64,000 nucleotides of DNA from Pseudomonas extremaustralis (lineage in GTDB: Bacteria; Pseudomonadota; Gammaproteobacteria; Pseudomonadales; Pseudomonadaceae): positions 4,076,001 through 4,140,000 of the forward strand of contig NZ_LT629689.1 of assembly GCF_900102035.1 (NCBI RefSeq), in the 5' to 3' direction. The position numbers were made by a program, and so were the translations under genes. Position 1 is the stretch's first letter, and each line of letters opens with the position of its first letter. Of this stretch, positions 1 through 8,828 are shown in pieces. The notes under the pieces are model-generated. The model did no database searches. It worked only from the letters and a program-made list of their open reading frames with translations, and was not told the origin of the DNA.

Positions 1-543
1 GAACACCTGGCCTGGGCGCAATGGTGGGCCTTCCCCTGGAAGTACGCCCACGACGACTGGAAAGGCGACAAGCACCCCGCGATCGACGCGTTTCATCACA
101 ATGGATGCTCGGCGCCGGCCAGCCTCACGGGCATTGCGCCGTGCCTGCCGCCCGCGCCCCATCCCACCGTGCTGCGCCTGGCCCTGGCCTCGACGGAGCA
201 ACTCAACCTGGCGCTGACGTTGGTTCACGACACCTTCAATCCAGAGGCCGCCGCGCCCCTGAGCGACAGCCATCACCTGTGGTGCATGCGTCTTTCCAAA
301 GCGTTGCCACCGGCCATGCTGGCGCCCGATGCCGACCCGTTGCAACTGCTCCACAGCTGGGTGGACCCCACGACCTGGCAACGCCTTCGATTGCGCTTTC
401 CCCGCGAGCGCGTGCGCCAGGTCGAGCAGCAAAATGTCTCGCTCGAAAACGGCAGCAGCCGACTGAATACCTTATGGCAAGCCGTCGTGTGGCGCGTGAC
501 CACATTGGCAAGCGACCCCTTGCCACCGGACTCGAACGAGTAA
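1..543 (+). CDS. hrpD: T3SS accessory protein HrpD (SctK-like), 5' end outside window
   Basis: The reading frame is open from the first base to a TAA at 541-543, giving 180 residues without a clear start, so the 5' end is missing. P. syringae HrpD is of similar length, so probably only a little is lost. It is called by position directly before hrpE in the conserved Hrp1 order. The visible part is rich in Trp and His near the start (AWAQWWAFPWKYAHDDW) and has no signal peptide or membrane segment. SctK-family proteins help assemble the cytoplasmic sorting platform. The family call rests mainly on synteny. Confidence 0.7.
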   Translation, partial: EHLAWAQWWAFPWKYAHDDWKGDKHPAIDAFHHNGCSAPASLTGIAPCLPPAPHPTVLRLALASTEQLNLALTLVHDTFNPEAAAPLSDSHHLWCMRLSKALPPAMLAPDADPLQLLHSWVDPTTWQRLRLRFPRERVRQVEQQNVSLENGSSRLNTLWQAVVWRVTTLASDPLPPDSNE

Positions 544-554
544 GGACACCCGCG

Positions 555-1148
555 ATGTTATGCCGACACACGATCGAATTGCCCAAGAACCTGTCTGAGG
601 TGCGCGCGGGCTTGATCCCCCGCGAAGAACTCGCCGACTGGCAGCAAGCCAACCAACTCTTGAGCCGCGCCCAGGCCCAGGCCCAAGAGCGGCTCAGGCA
701 GGCAGAGCAACAATGCCAAGCGCTGCGTGAACAGGCCTCGCTGGAAATCTGGCAGCGCGCGGATGCCCAGCTCCAACGCTGGGAACGCGAGCGCCAGGCA
801 ATGCATGACAGCCTGGAACACTACGCGACCGCCATCACCCACCAGGCGATCCGCTCACTGCTGGACGAAACCGTCACCCCCCAACGACTGGCCGCCCTGC
901 TCAAGCAATTGCTGGCGAGCCAGGTTCAGGAGATCGACGCGACGCTGCTCTGCCATCCCCAAGACCTGGAGGAGATCAGACGCTGCCTGGCCAATCACAA
1001 GGCCACGCTCTGGAGGCTCCACGCCGACGAAACGATCCCGCTCCAGACCCTGGTATTGACCACCGACGAGGGCGATTTCCGCATCAGTTGGCGCTCGATG
1101 CTCGACACGTTTTTCAATCAAGGCAAGGACTACTGGATAGACATCTGA
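555..1148 (+). CDS. hrpE: T3SS ATPase regulator/stator HrpE (SctL)
   Basis: 197 residues starting at the ATG 11 bp after the hrpD stop; the frame is open further upstream, but that part is a shadow of hrpD. Residues about 30-95 are rich in Gln, Glu, Arg and Ala and predict a long helix or coiled coil. The C-terminal half looks like the HrpE/YscL/FliH fold and ends in an acidic-aromatic tail (GKDYWIDI). SctL binds the HrcN ATPase and links it to the sorting platform at the inner membrane. Length and place between hrpD and hrpF match P. syringae. Confidence 0.88.
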   Translation: MLCRHTIELPKNLSEVRAGLIPREELADWQQANQLLSRAQAQAQERLRQAEQQCQALREQASLEIWQRADAQLQRWERERQAMHDSLEHYATAITHQAIRSLLDETVTPQRLAALLKQLLASQVQEIDATLLCHPQDLEEIRRCLANHKATLWRLHADETIPLQTLVLTTDEGDFRISWRSMLDTFFNQGKDYWIDI

Positions 1149-1220
1149 GCGAACGCCGCGCGCTTGGAATCACCCATCGTTTCATCCCTGTACATCCACA
1201 GAACATGAGAGGAACACCCC

Positions 1221-1439
1221 ATGGACTTTTACAAGGATCTGTCGCGTCAACTGCTGAACAACAGCACCACCGCCCACAAACGCTTTACCTCCAGTTCGGG
1301 AGAGGCCATGGAAAACAGTGAAGACGCTGACTACTTCTTCAACCTGGCCGTCAAGAGTTCAACCACGCAGATGGCGTATCTGGAACACAACCGCGTCAAC
1401 CATCTGTTGCTCAAAAGTGCCTTCGAGAGTTTTCAATAA
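1221..1439 (+). CDS. hrpF: T3SS small protein HrpF (SctE-like pilin co-chaperone)
   Basis: 72 residues with a GAGAGGAA ribosome binding site just before the ATG. The sequence is small, soluble and helical, with no signal peptide, and matches the size and position of HrpF between hrpE and hrpG. In P. syringae HrpF is a small cytoplasmic protein needed for secretion and thought to work with HrpG as a chaperone pair for the pilus subunit, like YscE/YscG. The role here is inferred from position and size. I found no hrp box in the 72 bp before it. Confidence 0.75.
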   Translation: MDFYKDLSRQLLNNSTTAHKRFTSSSGEAMENSEDADYFFNLAVKSSTTQMAYLEHNRVNHLLLKSAFESFQ

Positions 1440-1440
1440 C

Positions 1441-1833
1441 GTGCGCGGGTTGATCAGCGACTGGCTGAACAGCCGCCAAGCGCAACTGAGCGTGTTCGAA
1501 GGCGACGACGAAATCATCCTCAAGCATCAGGGCGACACCCTGTTGCTGGGGGCTCAACTGACGTCGACGCGCTCGGATAATCCGGTGCTGCAACGCTGGA
1601 TGCGCCTGGGGGCCGCCAGCCTCAATCACTTCCACGGCGCGCTGGCTCAGAAAGCCGACAGTGGCGCGCTATGGCTGATTCAAAGCGTGCGTGGCGGGCA
1701 GGGCGTAACCGATGTACTCGCTTGCCTCGAAGCCCTGCTCAACCAACGCGACACCTGGCGCGCCACCTTCGCGCGGCTCGCTCCCGCGACCGAACACCTC
1801 AAACCCACCTCGCTACGTTCACTGTCGTACTAA
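1441..1833 (+). CDS. hrpG: T3SS chaperone-like regulator HrpG
   Basis: 130 residues. The start chosen is GTG at 1441, one base after the hrpF stop, because the frame upstream is only hrpF in another phase and no ATG lies near the proper N-terminus. This tight junction suggests translational coupling. The protein is soluble. In P. syringae HrpG binds HrpV and relieves its block of the HrpR/HrpS enhancer-binding pair, and it also resembles YscG-type chaperones. Both jobs are inferred from synteny with hrpF upstream and hrcC-hrpT-hrpV downstream. Confidence 0.72.
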   Translation: MRGLISDWLNSRQAQLSVFEGDDEIILKHQGDTLLLGAQLTSTRSDNPVLQRWMRLGAASLNHFHGALAQKADSGALWLIQSVRGGQGVTDVLACLEALLNQRDTWRATFARLAPATEHLKPTSLRSLSY

Positions 1834-1847
1834 CCAGAGCACTGCCC

Positions 1848-3983
1848 ATGTATAACAAGACCCACAAGCGCAGCCGCTTGCGCCTCGATTCGCCTGGCCC
1901 TTCATCCCAACGCCCGCATTGGCGCAACCTGCTGCTGTTTTCCTGCCTGCTGATGCCCATGGGCAACACCCTGGCTGCCATCCCGGCCGAATGGAAAAAC
2001 ACCGCCTACGCCTATGAGGCCGAACACAAGCCCCTGCGCGAAGTGCTCGAAGATTTTGCCCAGACCTTTGGCACGCAGTTGCAGGTCGAGGGCCTGCTGG
2101 AAGGCAACGTCAATGGCAAGATACGCGCCAATACCCCGCAGTCGTTGCTCGACAGGCTGGGGGTGGAACATCGCTTCCAGTGGTACCTGTACAACAACAC
2201 CCTCTATATCAGCACCCTGGACCAGCAAGAATCGGCGCGCCTGGAGGTGTCTTCCGAAACCATTGCCGACCTCAAGCAAGCGCTGACCGATATCGGCCTG
2301 CTCGACAGCCGTTTCGGCTGGGGTGAGCTGCCCGAAGACGGCGTGGTCCTGGTCTCCGGCCCGCGACGTTACATCGAGCAGATCAAGCAATTCAGCAGCC
2401 AGCGCCGCTCGCCGGATGAAAAACAAAGTGTGCTGAGCTTCCCGTTGAAGTTCGCCAACGCCGCCGACCGCCAGGTCGATTATCGCGGCGAGAAGCTCGC
2501 GGTGCCGGGGGTCGCCAGTATTCTGCGCGGCTTGCTGGAACCCCGTGCCGCCTCGGCCCTGTCGGGGCTCAGCCAGCGTCCTGCCTCACCACCGACGCCG
2601 CTCACGCCGAACGTGCCACGCTTGAACAACCCGTTGCTGGGGCAGATGCTCGGCTCGACCGCCAACGCCGGGCCACTGGACGCGGGAACCACACTGCCCC
2701 CACGCGCACCGGCGCCCACCAGCCGCATTCGCGTCGAAGCCGACGTGCGCAATAACGCGGTGCTGATCTATGACCTGCCGGAACGCCAGGCCATGTACCG
2801 CGAGCTGATCGCTCAACTCGATGTGGCGCGCAAGCTGGTGGAAATCGACGCGATCATTCTCGATATCGAGCGCACGCAATTACGCGAGTTCGGCGTGAAC
2901 TGGGGGTTTCAGAACAGCCGCTTCCGTGGCGGCGCCAATGTCGCGCCGGGCACGTCGTCGCAACTGTCGATCGAACACCGCGAACGGTTCTACGCCGACA
3001 TACGCGCACTGGAAGCCAAGGGGCTGGCGACCATGGTCTCCAACCCGTCGGTACTCACCCTGGAAAACCAACCGGCGGTGATCGACTTCAACCGCACCCA
3101 GTTCCTGACCCCCGGCCGCGAGAACGCGACCATCCTGCCGGTCACCGTGGGCACCAGTTTCCAGGTCGTGCCCCGGGTCATCACCAGCCGTGGCAGCCAC
3201 CAGATCCACTTGGTGGTGGACATCGAAGACGGCAACTTCGACGAAACCGACCCCACCCCCGGCAACCTGGATGTGCGTCGAGGCAAGGTCAGCACCCAGG
3301 CAGTGATGGCGGAAAAACGCTCGCTGGTGGTGGGCGGCTTCCACGTCACCGAAAGCACCGACAAGCACAACAAGGTGCCCCTGCTGGGGGATATTCCGTT
3401 GCTGGGCAAAGCATTGTTTTCCTCCACCGAACGCCAGAACAACCGGCGCGAACGCCTGTTCATCCTCACCCCGCGCGTCATCGGCGACCAGGCCGATCCC
3501 TCGCGCTACTTGCCCCAGGCCGACCAGGCCGAACTGCAGGCGGCCCTCACGCCGCTGGCGCGTCGCTACAACCCTCACCAGCCGGTGATCAAACGCAGCG
3601 ACATCACCAGCACCCTGGCGCACCTGGTCAGCGGCGAAGTGCCCAAGGCCTTCAAGGCCGCGCCGATGCCGCTGGGGCTGGAGACCTTGTGCCGCACCCG
3701 CGACCTGCTCGCGCTGAACACCGAACGCAGCCAATGGTATGCGGGCCCGGAGTACAACGTGGCGGTGGTGGTCTTGCGCAACCAGTTCAAGCGCAACGTA
3801 CGTATCGACGAAAAAGAATGCAGCAACTCGCAGACCCTGGCCGTCAGCGTGTGGCCGCGCGCCTGGCTCAAGCCGGGTGAAGAAGCCGAAGTGTTCATCG
3901 CCATGCGTCCGGTGGTGAAGGATGAACACCTCAGCGTGCCCCGCCCCTCCTTGATCACTCCCGTTCAGAAGGCCACACCATGA
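1848..3983 (+). CDS. hrcC: T3SS outer-membrane secretin HrcC (SctC)
   Basis: 711 residues starting at ATG 1848, 14 bp after hrpG. A long basic N-terminus is followed by a hydrophobic stretch (LLLFSCLLM) and an Ala-rich signal cleavage region near residue 45. Periplasmic N-domains follow, then a low-complexity Pro/Ser/Thr/Leu linker around 210-290, and a secretin core whose C-terminal part carries VVGGFHVTE and the VPLLGDIPLLGKALF motif typical of secretins. The protein forms the outer-membrane ring. Its last bases overlap hrpT (ATGA), which encodes the likely pilotin. Confidence 0.96.
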   Translation: MYNKTHKRSRLRLDSPGPSSQRPHWRNLLLFSCLLMPMGNTLAAIPAEWKNTAYAYEAEHKPLREVLEDFAQTFGTQLQVEGLLEGNVNGKIRANTPQSLLDRLGVEHRFQWYLYNNTLYISTLDQQESARLEVSSETIADLKQALTDIGLLDSRFGWGELPEDGVVLVSGPRRYIEQIKQFSSQRRSPDEKQSVLSFPLKFANAADRQVDYRGEKLAVPGVASILRGLLEPRAASALSGLSQRPASPPTPLTPNVPRLNNPLLGQMLGSTANAGPLDAGTTLPPRAPAPTSRIRVEADVRNNAVLIYDLPERQAMYRELIAQLDVARKLVEIDAIILDIERTQLREFGVNWGFQNSRFRGGANVAPGTSSQLSIEHRERFYADIRALEAKGLATMVSNPSVLTLENQPAVIDFNRTQFLTPGRENATILPVTVGTSFQVVPRVITSRGSHQIHLVVDIEDGNFDETDPTPGNLDVRRGKVSTQAVMAEKRSLVVGGFHVTESTDKHNKVPLLGDIPLLGKALFSSTERQNNRRERLFILTPRVIGDQADPSRYLPQADQAELQAALTPLARRYNPHQPVIKRSDITSTLAHLVSGEVPKAFKAAPMPLGLETLCRTRDLLALNTERSQWYAGPEYNVAVVVLRNQFKRNVRIDEKECSNSQTLAVSVWPRAWLKPGEEAEVFIAMRPVVKDEHLSVPRPSLITPVQKATP

Positions 3984-4183
3984 AACAGCGCGTATTGTGC
4001 GTCACCCTGATCGGCGCGGCGTTGCTTGTCGCCGGCTGCACCCCCACCTGCAAGGGCGATTCCTGCTCACGCCCGCAATCGAACGCAAACACGCTGGTGA
4101 TCTGGTGGCCACCGCAGATGCGCGTCGAGCCGGGCCCCTCCGGGGAACGGGCGGACTACCAGACGGTATCGCTGGAACGATGA
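3980..4183 (+). CDS. hrpT: T3SS outer-membrane lipoprotein HrpT (probable secretin pilotin)
   Basis: 67 residues with a short basic N-terminus, a hydrophobic core and the lipobox LVAGC, so the mature lipoprotein begins at Cys20 and is only about 48 residues long. It overlaps hrcC and hrpV by 4 bp each (ATGA), which predicts coupled translation with the secretin. HrpT in P. syringae is a small outer-membrane lipoprotein needed for HrcC function. The mature part has a WWPPQ segment and no recognisable domain. The family call rests on the lipobox, size and position. Confidence 0.86.
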   Translation: MKQRVLCVTLIGAALLVAGCTPTCKGDSCSRPQSNANTLVIWWPPQMRVEPGPSGERADYQTVSLER

Positions 4184-4545
4184 GCCTGCCGGAAATGCCC
4201 GACGATCGACGCCAGGTGTTTCTGGACAGTCTGGTGAGCGGCGCCGCCGCTCACCTGGCCCTCGCGCCCGGAATCAAGGTGTGCGCACAGCAGGCCGGCC
4301 GGCAGTCGGGGCTGGCCTTGCACATCGCCCGCGAAGCACTGCAAACCGGGCAATTGCAGCGGGTGCTGGAGCGGCGCTTCGAGCAGGCGGTGGCGTTCGA
4401 CGGTTGCTTTGCCTACCTCGACGCCCAGGGCGCGCTGGTGATCTGGCACGCACTGCCGGCCGCCCACGGGGCACTCGACCGAATCCTCAGCCGCCTGCTG
4501 TCCCTGGCCGACCTCAGCGCCCTGGATGCCCGCGCCAGCCGTTGA
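4180..4545 (+). CDS. hrpV: T3SS negative regulator HrpV
   Basis: 121 residues starting at the ATG that overlaps the hrpT stop. It is soluble, Ala/Leu/Arg rich and close to the length of P. syringae HrpV. That protein acts as an anti-activator by binding HrpS and so holding down sigma-54-dependent hrpL transcription, and is antagonised by HrpG. Being the last gene of this block it would give feedback on the hrpL promoter at 14878-14894. Its stop codon abuts the stop of hrcU on the other strand with no spacer, so no terminator separates the two operons. Confidence 0.78.
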   Translation: MSLPEMPDDRRQVFLDSLVSGAAAHLALAPGIKVCAQQAGRQSGLALHIAREALQTGQLQRVLERRFEQAVAFDGCFAYLDAQGALVIWHALPAAHGALDRILSRLLSLADLSALDARASR

Positions 4546-5643
4546 TCAGCGCTGTTCGAGTTCCGGCAGTTCGAGGGTTTCGCGCTTGGCCTCATCGTCG
4601 AGCTCGCGCAAGGTGCGGTAGATCAGTGCCACGGCCTGCAAGGTTTCACGCGGGATGCTAGCGCCCAGGTTTCTCGTATACAGCGTGCGGGCCAGCCACA
4701 CGCACTGGATCACCGGTACCGCCGCCGCCTTCGCCCGCCAGATCAATTGGCGGGCCTCGGCGTCCGTGCCTTTGCTCACCAGCAGCGGCAACGGCGTCTG
4801 GCCAGGGCGGTAATACAAAGCCACAGCGAAGTGCGTGGGGTTGACCACCAGCATGTCGGCCTCTTCCAACTTCGGCAGCTTGACCTTCGGTTCTTCCTGG
4901 GCCAACTGCTGGGCCAACGCGCGACGCTGGCCCTTCACATGGGGATCGCCCTCCATGTCCTTGTACTCTTTGACGACCTCGACCTGGGTCATGCGCATGC
5001 GCTTGGCGAAGAAGTGTTTCTGCAAGGTGAAGTCGATCAGCGCCAGCACCAGCAACAGCCCAAGGCAGGCATGCAGCAGGTACCGGAACAGCTCGATCAG
5101 CGCCAGCACGTAGCTCTGCAAGTCGCTGGTCGCCAGGTTGATCAACGCGCTCAGATTGGGGCGGATCACCACGTACAGGATCAGCCCGATCAGTAAGGCT
5201 TTGGCGAGGCTCATCAGCAGGTTCATCAGTTGCTGAACAGAAAACATCTGCTTGAGCTGGCTGATGGGGTTGAGGCGGTTGAAATCGAGCTTCAGGGTCT
5301 CCGGGGCGAACAGCAGGCCGAACTGCATCCAACTGCTGATCAGCTTCATCGCCACCGCCACCCCGACCATCAGCAGGGAGAACGAAAAAAACACCACCAG
5401 GCCGTCGATCAGCACCTCTTCCAGCGCCCGGGCAAAGGGTTGGTCCAGGCGCGACATCGGCAACACCAGCATTTGCTGGAAGCGCTGCAAGCTGCTCTGC
5501 GCGGTGAACAGGGCGATCTCGCTGATCGCCGTCAGCACCAGCAGCTTGCCCACATCCTGGCTCTGGGCGACCTGGCCTTTCTTGCGCTGGTCACGCAGCT
5601 TCTTGGCCGACGCCGGGTGCTTTTTTTCCCCCGAATCACTCAT
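4546..5643 (-). CDS. hrcU: T3SS export apparatus switch protein HrcU (SctU)
   Basis: 365 residues, the usual length for FlhB/YscU/HrcU. Four hydrophobic segments lie between about residues 35 and 205. The cytoplasmic part carries the autocleavage motif NPTH at residues 268-271, where cleavage between Asn and Pro lets the export gate change substrate class. The C-terminal domain continues with HFAVALYYRP, typical of the family. It is the last gene of the hrpJ operon and overlaps hrcT by ATGA. Its 3' end meets hrpV tail to tail. Confidence 0.97.
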   Translation of the reverse strand: MSDSGEKKHPASAKKLRDQRKKGQVAQSQDVGKLLVLTAISEIALFTAQSSLQRFQQMLVLPMSRLDQPFARALEEVLIDGLVVFFSFSLLMVGVAVAMKLISSWMQFGLLFAPETLKLDFNRLNPISQLKQMFSVQQLMNLLMSLAKALLIGLILYVVIRPNLSALINLATSDLQSYVLALIELFRYLLHACLGLLLVLALIDFTLQKHFFAKRMRMTQVEVVKEYKDMEGDPHVKGQRRALAQQLAQEEPKVKLPKLEEADMLVVNPTHFAVALYYRPGQTPLPLLVSKGTDAEARQLIWRAKAAAVPVIQCVWLARTLYTRNLGASIPRETLQAVALIYRTLRELDDEAKRETLELPELEQR

Positions 5644-6428
5644 GGCAGCGCCGCCTTGAACAGCAGCCCGAGGGAATGCCTAAGGTCGCCCAATTGGCCC
5701 ATGCGCCCAACAATCAGGTCCTGCAACAACGCGAAGTACAGCAACAGGATGCCAATACCCGCCAGGCTCTTGACCGGCGGCGCCAGCGTGCTCACTTGCA
5801 GTTGCTGACTGTAGACCCCCAGCAGCGCGATGCCGAATTCCAGCAACAGCAGCACCGCGATAAAGGGCGCGGCGTAGAGCATCATGTGCATGAAGGTATC
5901 GCCCAGCAGGCCGATAAAGACGCTGAAGCCATTGGCGGCCGGCAGCGGAAACCAGACGGTGGGCGGCCAGATCAGGTAACTGTCCCAGATCACCTGGGTC
6001 AACGCGCCCAAGCCGAGGCTGACCATCAGCAGAAAAATCGCCAACTGCTTGAACAAATGCCCGATCGGCGTCGCATCCGGCCCCAGCGAAGGGTTGAGCT
6101 GGCCACCGGCCAAGGCGCCGCGTTGGTTGTCCAGCAACGCACCCACCGACTCGAACATCCAGAACGGCATCGACAACAGCACGCCCAGCAGCAACCCCAG
6201 CGCCAACTCCTTGAGTGCCAGGGCGCCGAGCATCAGCGCCGAGTAGTCGTGGCCCGCCAACGCCGCGTGGATACCCGGCGCCGGCAGCAGCGCCATGACC
6301 ATCACAATGGTGTGGCGAGGCATGCCGCGTATGTGTTGGAAACAGAACGCCGCCACCAGCATGGCGCAGGGGTAGATACGCGCCATGCCGAGCATCAGGC
6401 TGGGCAGGTAGTCGAGATAGAGCAGCAC
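5640..6428 (-). CDS. hrcT: T3SS export gate membrane protein HrcT (SctT)
   Basis: 262 residues with six or more strongly hydrophobic segments and the N-terminal pattern of the FliR/YscT/HrcT family. It forms the inner-membrane export gate together with HrcR and HrcS. The ATG at 6426-6428 fits the family N-terminus. The gene starts 10 bp after the hrcS stop and overlaps hrcU by 4 bp, keeping the conserved R-S-T-U order of T3SS and flagellar export genes. Confidence 0.96.
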   Translation of the reverse strand: MLLYLDYLPSLMLGMARIYPCAMLVAAFCFQHIRGMPRHTIVMVMALLPAPGIHAALAGHDYSALMLGALALKELALGLLLGVLLSMPFWMFESVGALLDNQRGALAGGQLNPSLGPDATPIGHLFKQLAIFLLMVSLGLGALTQVIWDSYLIWPPTVWFPLPAANGFSVFIGLLGDTFMHMMLYAAPFIAVLLLLEFGIALLGVYSQQLQVSTLAPPVKSLAGIGILLLYFALLQDLIVGRMGQLGDLRHSLGLLFKAALP

Positions 6429-6438
6429 AGGCCAGGCC

Positions 6439-6702
6439 TCAGTTCAGGGCCGAGCGGCCGATCATGTCGAATGTCAGGTTGATCAGTTGGATCAACTCCA
6501 CGCCAATCCAGCGCCCCGTCAGGATCAACGTGATCCCCACCGCCACCAGCTTGATGCCAAAGGGCAGCGTCTGGTCCTGGACCTGCATCAGCGCCTGCAC
6601 CAGCGACGTCAGCACCCCCACCACCACCGCCACGATCAACGGCGGCGCCGACAGCACCACCACCAGCAACATGCCCTGCTTGAACAGCACGATCGGTTCC
6701 AT
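6439..6702 (-). CDS. hrcS: T3SS export gate membrane protein HrcS (SctS)
   Basis: 87 residues with two transmembrane helices separated by a short loop (LMQVQDQTLPFGIK), the signature of the FliQ/YscS/HrcS family. It is a core part of the export gate. It lies 7 bp after hrcR and 10 bp before hrcT on the minus strand. Length and motif are diagnostic even though the protein is small. Confidence 0.97.
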   Translation of the reverse strand: MEPIVLFKQGMLLVVVLSAPPLIVAVVVGVLTSLVQALMQVQDQTLPFGIKLVAVGITLILTGRWIGVELIQLINLTFDMIGRSALN

Positions 6703-6709
6703 ACGCCCC

Positions 6710-7363
6710 TCAGAGATAGGAAAGGAACAGGCTGTCGAGCAGCCGTGACCAGCCGGACACCAGCACGAACAACAGCAACTTGAGCGGCAGGGAAATGGTC
6801 ATCGGCGAGACCATCTGCATGCCCAGCGCCAGCAGCAGGTTGGAGACGATCAGGTCGATGACGATAAAGGGGATGTAGATCAGAAACCCGATCTCGAACC
6901 CCGCCTGCAATTGCGAGAGTACGAACGCCGGGATCAACAGGATCAGGTCTTCGCGCTGCACCGCTTGGGCCATGTGCGCCGGCCACAGGCGCGCGGTGTT
7001 TTCCAGCAGGTGGGTGAGCACATCCGGGTCGACGTTGCGCAACATGAAGGCGCGCAACGGTTGGATGGCCTCATTGCCCGTGTGCAGAAACGTCTCCACA
7101 TTGCTCATGTCCAGGGGCGAGGCCTTGACGCTCTCGGCGATCTCGTACCCCACCGGCGCCATGATGAACAGCGTCGCCGCCAGGGCGATGCCATTGATGG
7201 CCATGCTCGGCGGCACCTGCTGCACACCGAGGGCGTTGCGGGTAATCATCAGCACAATGACGATCTTCAAAAACGAAGTGCAGACGATCAGCAGCATAGG
7301 CATCAGCGACAGCGCGCCGAGGAATACCGCAAGAATGAGGGGGTCGATGCCCTGCAGCGTCAT
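6710..7363 (-). CDS. hrcR: T3SS export gate membrane protein HrcR (SctR)
   Basis: 217 residues, the standard length for FliP/YscR/HrcR. The start is ATG 7363, which overlaps the hrcQ stop (ATGA); the longer open frame upstream reads through hrcQ out of phase. Family signatures are visible: [18 protein letters not shown] near the start, [24 protein letters not shown] in the first membrane region, and [18 protein letters not shown] in the C-terminal half. It forms the gate core with HrcS and HrcT. Confidence 0.97.
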   Translation of the reverse strand: MTLQGIDPLILAVFLGALSLMPMLLIVCTSFLKIVIVLMITRNALGVQQVPPSMAINGIALAATLFIMAPVGYEIAESVKASPLDMSNVETFLHTGNEAIQPLRAFMLRNVDPDVLTHLLENTARLWPAHMAQAVQREDLILLIPAFVLSQLQAGFEIGFLIYIPFIVIDLIVSNLLLALGMQMVSPMTISLPLKLLLFVLVSGWSRLLDSLFLSYL

Positions 7364-8373
7364 CGGCCGATCATCACGCGGGACAATTGCAAGCCCAGGC
7401 GCCCGTCGACTTCCACCAACTGCCCCTGCCCGATCGGCCGGTCGCCGTAATACAGGCCGGCCATGCCCGGCGCGTAACCGGCAACCCCCAACACCGCGCC
7501 GGGCGCCAGGTTGCGCAGTTCGCCCAAGGTCAGGTTCAACGTGCCGCAACGCACGCTCAGGGTCATGCTCAACTCATCGAATGGCTCGTGGCCGAATACA
7601 TCCATCACCGGTTCATCCTCCTCATAGCCCGAGTAGGAAGGGGTTGCAAAATCTTCGTCCACAGACGCGTCCTCGATAGAAGTAAGGGTCATGCGCAACG
7701 GCCCGGTGTCATCGTCGATGCACCCGTGCAGTCGCTGTTTGCCAACCTGGAGATAGCCGTGGCCCTGGGCATTGAAAAAGCCTTGCTCAAGCACCAGCAC
7801 ATCGCCGACCCGCAGGCTGCGCGCCTGTGCCATCGGCAAGTGCAAACGCCCCAGGGTCACGGCGATGGCCAACTGAAACGGCGCCGGCATCGGCGCGGCG
7901 GTGGCGCGCCATGGGCCGGCCTCGCACAACGCCAGGAAGCTCTCGGCGCTCAGCCACACATAGCCGCTCGCGCGGGACGCGCCCAGGGTCACGCTGACCC
8001 GGCAGCCAAAGCCTTTGGGGCGCTCGGTCTGGAGTAATCGCACATAGCCCAGCAGCGTTCTCACCTCGGCGCTCAGGTGATACTGGAACAAGCCCCAGAA
8101 CCACGACTCAGGGTCGTTACCGGCCTGGGCCAATGTCACCGGGCATTCGCCCAGCAGACTGAGCAACGGCCCCGCCTCAGCGAACGCCAGCACGCCGCAC
8201 GCAGTGTCGAAGCACAACGCCTCGACGCCAGTGGGCGCGCGTCCCGGTTCGAGGCGCAGTTCCCCGCCCTGCCCGGCCACCTGAAACGCCAGGCACAGCC
8301 CACGCCCCAGGCGACGGCGTGCGGCCACCGTGTCCCCCTTGATCAACGGCAATGTCAGCAGCGGCATGATCAT
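7360..8373 (-). CDS. hrcQ: T3SS cytoplasmic-ring protein HrcQ, HrcQa and HrcQb parts in one gene (SctQ)
   Basis: 337 residues. The start taken is ATG 8373, overlapping the hrpP stop; an in-frame ATG two codons later is also possible. The N-terminal half matches HrcQa/YscQ. An acidic linker around residues 225-265 ([20 protein letters not shown]) leads to a C-terminal SpoA domain (about 270-337, [22 protein letters not shown]). In P. syringae these parts are two genes, hrcQa and hrcQb; here they are one continuous frame. A strong internal ribosome binding site and start precede the SpoA domain (separate entry), so a short C-terminal product is likely. Confidence 0.93.
   Translation of the reverse strand: MIMPLLTLPLIKGDTVAARRRLGRGLCLAFQVAGQGGELRLEPGRAPTGVEALCFDTACGVLAFAEAGPLLSLLGECPVTLAQAGNDPESWFWGLFQYHLSAEVRTLLGYVRLLQTERPKGFGCRVSVTLGASRASGYVWLSAESFLALCEAGPWRATAAPMPAPFQLAIAVTLGRLHLPMAQARSLRVGDVLVLEQGFFNAQGHGYLQVGKQRLHGCIDDDTGPLRMTLTSIEDASVDEDFATPSYSGYEEDEPVMDVFGHEPFDELSMTLSVRCGTLNLTLGELRNLAPGAVLGVAGYAPGMAGLYYGDRPIGQGQLVEVDGRLGLQLSRVMIGR
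7603..7622 (-). promoter_or_regulatory. Internal ribosome binding site and start for a short HrcQ C-terminal product
   Basis: On the minus strand AGGAGG (7622-7617) is followed after 8 nt by an in-frame GTG (7608-7606) and immediately by an in-frame ATG (7605-7603), codons 256 and 257 of hrcQ. Initiation here would give an 81-82 residue protein made almost only of the SpoA domain. SctQ proteins of other T3SS (YscQ, SpaO, SsaQ) are known to make such a product by internal initiation. The match to a ribosome binding site is seen; its use is inferred. Confidence 0.6.
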
Positions 8374-8828
8374 GCGCAGCCGACGTTGGGCAGCAGCAGG
8401 CTGACGGGCTGCCCCAGCGCGCCGGCCAATCGGTCCTCGCACTGTTGCCGCACGCCGCTGAGCCAGCGCGCCGTCGCGTCGTGCTCGGCGTCCAGTTCGA
8501 TCGCCCACGCGCCCCGCTCACGGCGCACGCTGGCGTTGATCCGGCCCAGGCGCGGCAAGTACAACACCGCCTGCAACGGCCACTGCGCAGCGGCCTGGAT
8601 GCGCGGCGCCAGTTGCTCGGCAAGCGCCTCGAGCATGGCCACGCCGCTGGGCGCCCTGGCACCGGATAAGGAACCGCGCGCGCCCGTGTCCTCGTCGTTA
8701 TCGGTAAACAGCCGGGCGAACAATCGCCCTTGCTCCCACATCACCACGCCAGCCGTGGAGGGCTCGCGCTCCTCCCGTGACTCACGCAGGCGCGGCGGCT
8801 CAGTGGGGGTATTCGAAACCTGGGTCAT
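8370..8828 (-). CDS. hrpP: T3SS secretion control protein HrpP (SctP-like)
   Basis: 152 residues. ATG 8828 overlaps the hrpO stop, and the frame upstream of it is hrpO in another phase. The first 60 residues are polar and Pro/Glu/Arg rich, as expected for a disordered N-terminus. The C-terminal half (WPLQAVLYLPRLGRINASVRRERGAWAIELDAE) resembles the globular substrate-switch domain of HrpP/YscP/FliK. It probably controls pilus assembly and the switch to late substrates together with HrcU. It is shorter than YscP, as HrpP of pseudomonads is. Confidence 0.82.
   Translation of the reverse strand: MTQVSNTPTEPPRLRESREEREPSTAGVVMWEQGRLFARLFTDNDEDTGARGSLSGARAPSGVAMLEALAEQLAPRIQAAAQWPLQAVLYLPRLGRINASVRRERGAWAIELDAEHDATARWLSGVRQQCEDRLAGALGQPVSLLLPNVGCA

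Noticed and set aside
814..843. GGAACA ... CCACCA inside hrpE as an hrp box
   Set aside because: The spacer is 18 bp and the -35 half deviates; it lies in coding sequence far from hrpF.
1166..1199. Possible hrp box before hrpF (GGAATC ... CCAC)
   Set aside because: The spacer is 24 bp instead of 15-16 and the first half is imperfect.
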